NCBI GenBank assembly: GCA_947176055.1
Contig: CAMWPE010000104.1
Span: 1-8,466 of the forward strand
Direction of reading: 5' to 3'
Origin: an uncultured Desulfovibrio sp.
GTDB lineage: Bacteria > Desulfobacterota > Desulfovibrionia > Desulfovibrionales > Desulfovibrionaceae
Length of the DNA stretch: 8,466 bases
Shown here: one piece after another, positions 4,650 to 8,466 of the stretch
Layout: each line of letters begins with the position of its first letter
Numbering within the stretch: the first letter of the stretch is position 1
Position numbers and translations under genes: made by a program
The notes under the pieces: model-generated
Seen by the model: the letters and a program-made list of their open reading frames with translations, nothing else
Told to the model about the DNA's origin: nothing
Database searches by the model: none

Positions 4650-7352
4650 ATGAATCGAGCATCGGATATTCTAACCATTATTTTAGGAGACTCGCCCGCA
4701 TCCCTGGCATCTTTCCTTTCTCATATCGAGATTCCCTCCAACGCATGGATCGTCGCGCCATTTCCGTTTAAAAGCGCGAATATGGAATCAGCCGGAGAGC
4801 GATATCTCGGATATCGCGGTTATAAAGATCTTTATCGCGGCCTCAATGAAATTATCGCGAATCATCCGCGAAGCGAATTCGTCATGTTCGCGGCCTCGTC
4901 GGTCGGATATTATTCCCAAGTCGTCGCTCGTCTGGAGAAATTTCTTCGCGAAGATCACAGTCTTGCGGGTTCGAATCCCCTGTTTGTGGATTCGGCCCAT
5001 AATTGTGTGTCAAGTTTGGGTTTGACCCTGAATTTTCTTGGCGAAATCCGTATTCTATACCCGGGACTGGATTTGCGGGTTCCTTTGGTTAACAAACTCC
5101 GTAAATTTCGTTTGGGCGACTGGAGAATGCTTCTCGCGCGGAGAAAAGATTATCTGGACGCGGGCGGCCTCAATCCGGATTTGGAGCGCCTGGCTTTTTT
5201 CGATCTTTCTTTAAAAATGACCGCGAATGCCAAATATTTCGCGACCTGTCCGGAGGCGGAGGTCGAAACGCCGTCGCGCGATTCCCAGCTAGAGGAAATC
5301 TCCCTGTGGAATAGCTTGCGGGAAAGGGGCAAGCTGGAAATAAGCGGACTCAATGCGGATTATGAAAGAATAGTTCTGGAGGATGGCGAAATTTTAAGTT
5401 TGACAAACTGGCTGATCGAAGATGCCCCCAATCTTGCGCGAGCCGACGCTCCCTATTACGACTGGATAAATAACCCATCCCCAAAAACTCTTCTCAAATA
5501 TCTTGCCGCTCAGGAGCGGGATAAATTACTCCGTTTTTTGGAAATTTGTCGCTCTTTTCCTTGTCTTCTGCCGCGTCAGTACGCTTATTATGAGGTTAGA
5601 GCCGCTAAATTCAGAATTTTTGGCGAAACGTTTCCCGCTCCAGCCTTGCTCGATGCGGCCATGACCTGGCGCGAGTCCTCGCGTCGCTTTCGCTACGGGG
5701 AATTGCGCGCGGGTATGAAGGCGCTGAAAAACGCGGATGTATATAATTGTTCTTTGGATAATCATCCGTCGGTGTACGACGCGTGGATCGAATTGAAAGA
5801 GCCGGAATTAGCGAGAAGTGTTCGCGCGAAGGGTCCGGTTGTCGCTTTTGTCACTCCGGTCTGGAATACCCGGCCGGAATTTCTTCGGAATGCTATCGAT
5901 TCGGTGCGGAAACAAACGGCGGAAAATTGGGAATTATGGCTTGCGGACGACGCTTCCGACAATCCGGAGGTTGGGAAAATATTGAGGGAAGCCGCGGCGA
6001 GGGATCCGAGAATCCATTCTTTGTATCTCGAAACCAACGGCCATATTTCCGCGGCGACAAACAGCGCTATCGGAAGGGTGGAAGCGCCATGGATCGCTTT
6101 CCTGGATCATGACGACGAGCTTTCCCCGGACGCTCTGGCATCGATCAACGAAACTATAGCATCGAATCCTCTCGTTGAGGCCATTTATTCTGACGAAGAT
6201 ATAATCGATGAGCATAATATACGCCGGACGCCCTTCTTCCGGCCTGACGCGAGATACGTCGTTTTTCCGCGAGGTCACCTGTATTGTTATCGACGGGAGC
6301 TAATTCTCGCGGTAGGCGGATTACGGAGTTGTTGCGACGGATCGCAGGATTTTGATCTGGGTCTGCGCGTCCGCGAAATTGTCAGTCCGGAAAGGATCGC
6401 GCATATACCGCGCGTCCTTTATCATTGGAGAAGCCATCATGACAGTTCTTCGGGATCTCTCGCCGCTAAACCATATGTTCTGGATGCGACGAAACGGGCG
6501 CTGGAAGACTCTTTGGCTAGAAAAGGACTTTCTGGACGGGCTTGCGGGACCGCTTCGAACAATAGATTTTTAACACAGTTGCGTTTGACGGGGCGAGTAG
6601 CATGCTCGGTTATTCTGATGGATCGCGGAGAGCTTAATGAAAAACTTGTCGTCGCCTTGCGGCTTCTGAATGAAAAAGAGGATTTGGAAATATTTTTTGC
6701 CAGTTCCTCACCCATCGAGCCGGAGTCTTTAAAAACGTTGAGAGCGCGACTATTTTTGACGGACGATCCCATTGGCGAAGCCGATAAAATCGCCGGAGCC
6801 GTTTCGGGAGAAATTTTGTTGTTTCTCGCTTCCGATCTTGAACCGCTTAACGATTGCCATCCGGAGCAATTAATATATTTGGCAAAAAAATTTAATTACG
6901 CGGCGGTCGGCGGCATGCTTTGGCGGGGGACTAAATTATGGTATGGAGGATCGTATCCGGACGCGAGCGGATATGTTTTCCCATTGTTGCGCGGAGCGGA
7001 AAAGCGGGAATTGAGCCATTTTAATTGGGGACAATTTATAACGGATCATTTCGCGATAGGCGTCAGTCCGGAGTGTTTCGCCATAAAACGCGATTTATGC
7101 GCGAGAGCCAACCTTTTTGATCCCTCGATGGGCGATTTTATGATGGAAGATTTCAGTTTAAAAATGGAGAGGGAGGGATTGAATACCCTCGTCTCCCCTT
7201 GGGGTCAATGGCGAATCGATGGTCATAGAAGCGAACAGGCAAAGGCCCGACCTGAATTTTTCGCTCGCTGGGGAGAAGTTATAAAAACTCATGGATTGAG
7301 GAACCCCAATCTGAAAAAGACAGACGGTTTTTATTGGACTTTAATTTTATAA
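4650..7352 (+). CDS. Large multi-module family 2 glycosyltransferase
   Basis: This 900-residue protein has no signal peptide or membrane segment and is probably cytoplasmic. The module at about 395-630 is a clear GT-A, family 2 glycosyltransferase, which moves a sugar from a nucleotide-sugar donor to a growing glycan. It has TPVWNT (402-407), ADDASD (432-437), the metal-binding LDHDDEL (485-491), YSDEDIID (513-520), GSQDFDL (564-570) and HWRSHHD (592-598). The N-terminal part (about 1-250) looks like a degenerate copy: TIILGDS at the start, then RRKDYLDAGGL (164-174) and FDLSLKM (184-190). The C-terminal part (about 650-900) looks like another: AIKRDL (811-816) and MEDFSLKM (832-839). Neither outer copy shows a clear DxD, so only the middle one is likely catalytic. 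O-antigen, capsule or another surface glycan is a reasonable guess, but substrate and linkage cannot be read from sequence. No promoter was found between the terminator and the ATG. The gene converges with greA, 34 nt away. Confidence 0.88.
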   Translation: MNRASDILTIILGDSPASLASFLSHIEIPSNAWIVAPFPFKSANMESAGERYLGYRGYKDLYRGLNEIIANHPRSEFVMFAASSVGYYSQVVARLEKFLREDHSLAGSNPLFVDSAHNCVSSLGLTLNFLGEIRILYPGLDLRVPLVNKLRKFRLGDWRMLLARRKDYLDAGGLNPDLERLAFFDLSLKMTANAKYFATCPEAEVETPSRDSQLEEISLWNSLRERGKLEISGLNADYERIVLEDGEILSLTNWLIEDAPNLARADAPYYDWINNPSPKTLLKYLAAQERDKLLRFLEICRSFPCLLPRQYAYYEVRAAKFRIFGETFPAPALLDAAMTWRESSRRFRYGELRAGMKALKNADVYNCSLDNHPSVYDAWIELKEPELARSVRAKGPVVAFVTPVWNTRPEFLRNAIDSVRKQTAENWELWLADDASDNPEVGKILREAAARDPRIHSLYLETNGHISAATNSAIGRVEAPWIAFLDHDDELSPDALASINETIASNPLVEAIYSDEDIIDEHNIRRTPFFRPDARYVVFPRGHLYCYRRELILAVGGLRSCCDGSQDFDLGLRVREIVSPERIAHIPRVLYHWRSHHDSSSGSLAAKPYVLDATKRALEDSLARKGLSGRACGTASNNRFLTQLRLTGRVACSVILMDRGELNEKLVVALRLLNEKEDLEIFFASSSPIEPESLKTLRARLFLTDDPIGEADKIAGAVSGEILLFLASDLEPLNDCHPEQLIYLAKKFNYAAVGGMLWRGTKLWYGGSYPDASGYVFPLLRGAEKRELSHFNWGQFITDHFAIGVSPECFAIKRDLCARANLFDPSMGDFMMEDFSLKMEREGLNTLVSPWGQWRIDGHRSEQAKARPEFFARWGEVIKTHGLRNPNLKKTDGFYWTLIL

Positions 7353-7386
7353 ACTCAATGGCGGGAGAATTTCATAATTTCAAAGG

Positions 7387-7878
7387 TTATTGCGACGCTT
7401 TTTGCGAGCCTTTAAATTCTACCGAGATAATTTCGTACGTTACCCTTCCGCGAGGTATGTTGATACTAACCTCATCCCCGGCTTCTTTCCCTAGCAATGC
7501 CTGACCCACCGGCGATAAAAACGAAATCGAACCCTCCGCGGGATTCGCTTCGTCGGGACCAAGCAAAGTATATTCCCGCGTATCGCCTGTGTCCACGTCT
7601 TCCAGTTTGACAGTCGCGCCAAAAATCGCTTTGTCTCCTGTCTGTTTATCGAGATCGATGACCTGATACAAAGCCAGTCTTGACTCAATATATTTAATCC
7701 GCGCTTCGGCCATGCCTTGCCGCTCCCTGGCCGCGTCGTAACCCGCGTTTTCCCGCAGATCGCCTTCTTCGCGAGCTTCCTTTATAGCCTGAATAATTTC
7801 CGGTCGCTCCTTTTTCAGGCGCTCAAGCTCTTCTTCAAGTTTTTTATATCCTTCCGCTGATATGGGAATATTTTGCAC
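7387..7878 (-). CDS. greA: Transcription elongation factor GreA
   Basis: The 163-residue protein has the normal GreA length and order. The N-terminal coiled coil (about 1-75) enters the RNA polymerase secondary channel and stimulates cleavage of backtracked RNA. The C-terminal globular domain (about 80-163) binds polymerase. The tip motif EEGDLRENAGYDAARERQG carries the acidic pair Asp40 and Glu43, equivalent to Asp41 and Glu44 of E. coli GreA. Family blocks IFGATVKLEDVDTG and SPVGQALLGKEAGDEV follow. The usual NAEY is NAGY here. The start is GTG (7876-7878 on the plus strand as CAC): GAGG (7885-7888) is 6 nt upstream and an in-frame TGA lies just beyond. An ATG two bases upstream is out of frame. 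The gene stands alone and is convergent with the glycosyltransferase; I found no clear terminator in the 34-nt gap. Confidence 0.96.
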   Translation of the reverse strand: MQNIPISAEGYKKLEEELERLKKERPEIIQAIKEAREEGDLRENAGYDAARERQGMAEARIKYIESRLALYQVIDLDKQTGDKAIFGATVKLEDVDTGDTREYTLLGPDEANPAEGSISFLSPVGQALLGKEAGDEVSINIPRGRVTYEIISVEFKGSQKASQ

Positions 7879-7884
7879 ATTTCA

Positions 7885-7888
7885 CCTC
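7885..7888 (-). promoter_or_regulatory. Ribosome binding site of greA, supporting the GTG start
   Basis: On the minus strand GAGGTGA precedes the overlapping ATGTG. GAGG to the GTG is 6 nt, and to the out-of-frame ATG 4 nt. Only the GTG frame gives GreA. Confidence 0.6.
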
Positions 7889-7897
7889 GTAAAAATA

Positions 7898-7913
7898 CCG
7901 TTAATACTAACGG
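7898..7913. repeat. Inverted repeat upstream of greA (possible operator or leader hairpin)
   Basis: CCGTTA and TAACGG are perfect 6-bp arms around a 4-base centre, 19 bp upstream of the greA start. This is where a repressor site or a short leader hairpin would sit. I could not find a convincing -35/-10 pair for greA around it, so the role is open. Confidence 0.4.
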
Positions 7914-7959
7914 CGATGGAAAATAGCCGCGCGAAGCGAAGCGCCAGGACGCCCGCGCC

Positions 7960-8016
7960 TGTCCCGCAAAACGGGGCAAATATCCCAAAGCGGATTTATT
8001 CCGCCGTTAAGGGACA
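7960..8016. repeat. Nested inverted repeat, block A
   Basis: TGTCCC (7960-7965) pairs with GGGACA (8011-8016). Inside it AACG (7970-7973) pairs with CGTT (8005-8008), and GCGGA (7990-7994) pairs with TCCGC (8000-8004) around TTTAT. GGG (7974-7976) with CCC (7984-7986) could add a small side arm, giving a three-way-junction shape. TTTT follows on the plus strand, so a terminator-like role is possible but the fold is too open for confidence. Confidence 0.4.
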
Positions 8017-8128
8017 TTTTCAAACGAAATTTATTAAATGGTCTCCGGAAATGACCGCATATCCGCGATTCCCCGGGCTTATCCCGATCTCTTCCTCTAT
8101 TTTGAAGGACACAAGTTAATCTTTTCCC

Positions 8129-8171
8129 CCGTCGCGGTCAAGAGCGCGGAAAACGCGCTATATCGCGACGG
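8129..8171. repeat. Strong two-part hairpin, block B
   Basis: CCGTCGCG (8129-8136) pairs perfectly with CGCGACGG (8164-8171), 8 bp. Nested inside, AGCGCG (8143-8148) pairs perfectly with CGCGCT (8154-8159) around GAAAA, leaving a 6/4-nt internal loop. No U-tract follows on either strand, so it is not an intrinsic terminator. It could be part of a structured RNA or a protein-binding dyad. Confidence 0.5.
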
Positions 8172-8243
8172 ACGCGGCTTTTGGAGGGGAATGAATTGTT
8201 CCGCTCTTGCAAGCCTTTATTCCCCGTCATATACTTTCCGCGT
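8172..8243. repeat. Long nested inverted repeat, block C
   Basis: ACGCGG (8172-8177) pairs with CCGCGT (8238-8243). Inside, GGGGAATGAA (8186-8195) pairs with TTTATTCCCC (8216-8225), one pair being a G-U that works only in plus-strand RNA. The internal loop (8178-8185 against 8226-8237) is large. The block abuts block B directly. It overlaps the candidate promoter at 8207-8235, so it may act as DNA (operator) instead of RNA. Confidence 0.45.
8207..8235 (+). promoter_or_regulatory. Candidate sigma-70 promoter for the small membrane ORF
   Basis: TTGCAA (8207-8212), exactly 17 nt, then TATACT (8230-8235) is the best promoter-like pair in the window. Transcription would begin near 8242, giving a leader of about 57 nt before ATG 8299. 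The -35 lies in the apical loop of the block C inverted repeat, so a factor binding GGGGAAT/ATTCCCC could control it. Confidence 0.5.
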
Positions 8244-8298
8244 CGGCTTTCGCGCTTAATTTCTCCTCCCGCAACCGGATCGCTCCGATTCTGAAGCC

Positions 8299-8451
8299 AT
8301 GAAAAAATATCTGCGCTATCTGGGACACGCTGTAATAACGGCCATTTTTGTACTCGCGCTTTATCTTCTTTATAATAAATTAAAAAGTTACAGCGTCGCC
8401 CAGATTCGCGACAGCATGGATCAAATATCCCTGTCTCTTCTGCACATCTGA
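8299..8451 (+). CDS. Short membrane peptide, possibly the truncated start of a UPF0104/LPG-synthase-like protein
   Basis: The ORF starts MKKYLRYLGHAVIT and has one hydrophobic helix at about residues 11-25 (AVITAIFVLALYLLY), then NKLKSYSVAQIRDSMDQIS and a TGA at 8449-8451, 50 residues in all. Basic N-terminus, one helix, then an LYLLYxxLKxYS-like segment resembles the first helix of UPF0104 (lysylphosphatidylglycerol synthase membrane region) proteins, which are normally some 300 residues long. If so, the stop falls just before the second helix. The plus-2 frame over the last bases reads HLTLPTH, which could be the true continuation after a one-base loss, but too little is visible to prove it. 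The ribosome binding site is weak (GAAG, 2 nt before the ATG). It could also be a genuine single-helix small protein. The assignment comes from family memory only. Confidence 0.45.
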   Translation: MKKYLRYLGHAVITAIFVLALYLLYNKLKSYSVAQIRDSMDQISLSLLHI

Positions 8452-8466
8452 CGCTGCCGACGCACT

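Larger units (their letters stand above)
7889..8298. other. 410-bp intergenic region with several nested inverted repeats
   Basis: This gap separates divergent greA and the small membrane ORF. It contains short open frames but none with a family resemblance or a good start. Three structured blocks stand out (7960-8016, 8129-8171, 8172-8243), plus the greA-proximal dyad and a rightward promoter. I looked for RNase P RNA, tmRNA, SRP RNA, 6S RNA and common riboswitch signatures and recognise none. The stretch 8017-8128 shows nothing I can name. Confidence 0.6.

Noticed and set aside
4967..4980. GGGTTCGAATCCCC, identical to a tRNA T-arm
   Set aside because: It lies inside the well-supported glycosyltransferase frame and no acceptor stem, anticodon arm or CCA end pairs around it.
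7862..8119. An 85-residue plus-strand open frame opposite the greA start
   Set aside because: It overlaps greA's start on the other strand, and its composition (Pro, Lys, Arg without domain pattern) looks like chance reading.
8038..8259. A 73-residue plus-strand open frame in the greA-downstream-ORF gap
   Set aside because: It begins right after a stop with no ribosome binding site, has no recognisable family features, and runs through two strong inverted repeats and a promoter.

Overview
The window looks like chromosomal DNA from a Gram-negative anaerobe of the Desulfovibrio/Deltaproteobacteria type. I infer this from gene content, not from a marker gene. A pyruvate carboxylase lies directly upstream of an unusually long (about 1,190-codon) PEP synthase with a large helical insertion, a pairing I remember from Desulfovibrio-like genomes. 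A greA gene and the start of a small membrane-protein gene follow. Base composition is moderate to GC-rich, with many CGCG-containing words. I see no phage, IS element, CRISPR array, tRNA or rRNA.

Layout. (1) Positions 1-819 hold the 3' end of a pyruvate carboxylase gene: the end of the conserved carboxylase domain, a biotinyl domain, and an unusual C-terminal cysteine ribbon. (2) Positions 973-4539 hold a PEP synthase gene (ppsA) read in one frame but cut by an in-frame TAA at 2431-2433, inside the phosphohistidine swivelling domain. (3) Positions 4604-4633 form a clear intrinsic terminator, followed only 16 nt later by the ATG of a 900-residue glycosyltransferase (4650-7352). That protein has one intact family-2 catalytic module flanked by two degenerate GT-A-like modules. 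(4) greA (7387-7878) is on the minus strand, convergent with the glycosyltransferase. (5) Positions 7889-8298 have no believable gene but contain several strong inverted repeats and a good sigma-70-like promoter pointing right. (6) Positions 8299-8451 encode a 50-residue peptide with one membrane segment. It resembles the first helix of a UPF0104/LPG-synthase-like membrane protein and stops early.

How the genes fit together. Pyruvate carboxylase (pyruvate to oxaloacetate) and PEP synthase (pyruvate to PEP) are the two routes that lift pyruvate into the TCA arm and gluconeogenesis, so their adjacency makes metabolic sense. The stop in ppsA, and the early stop in the last ORF, mean either recent gene inactivation or consensus sequence errors; the sequence alone cannot decide. 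The glycosyltransferase is probably for surface polysaccharide and seems unrelated to the carbon genes. greA is housekeeping.

Most worth a second look: the interrupted PEP synthase, the zinc-ribbon tail on the biotin carrier domain, the three-module glycosyltransferase, the terminator set against the glycosyltransferase start, and the cluster of nested inverted repeats between greA and the last ORF.
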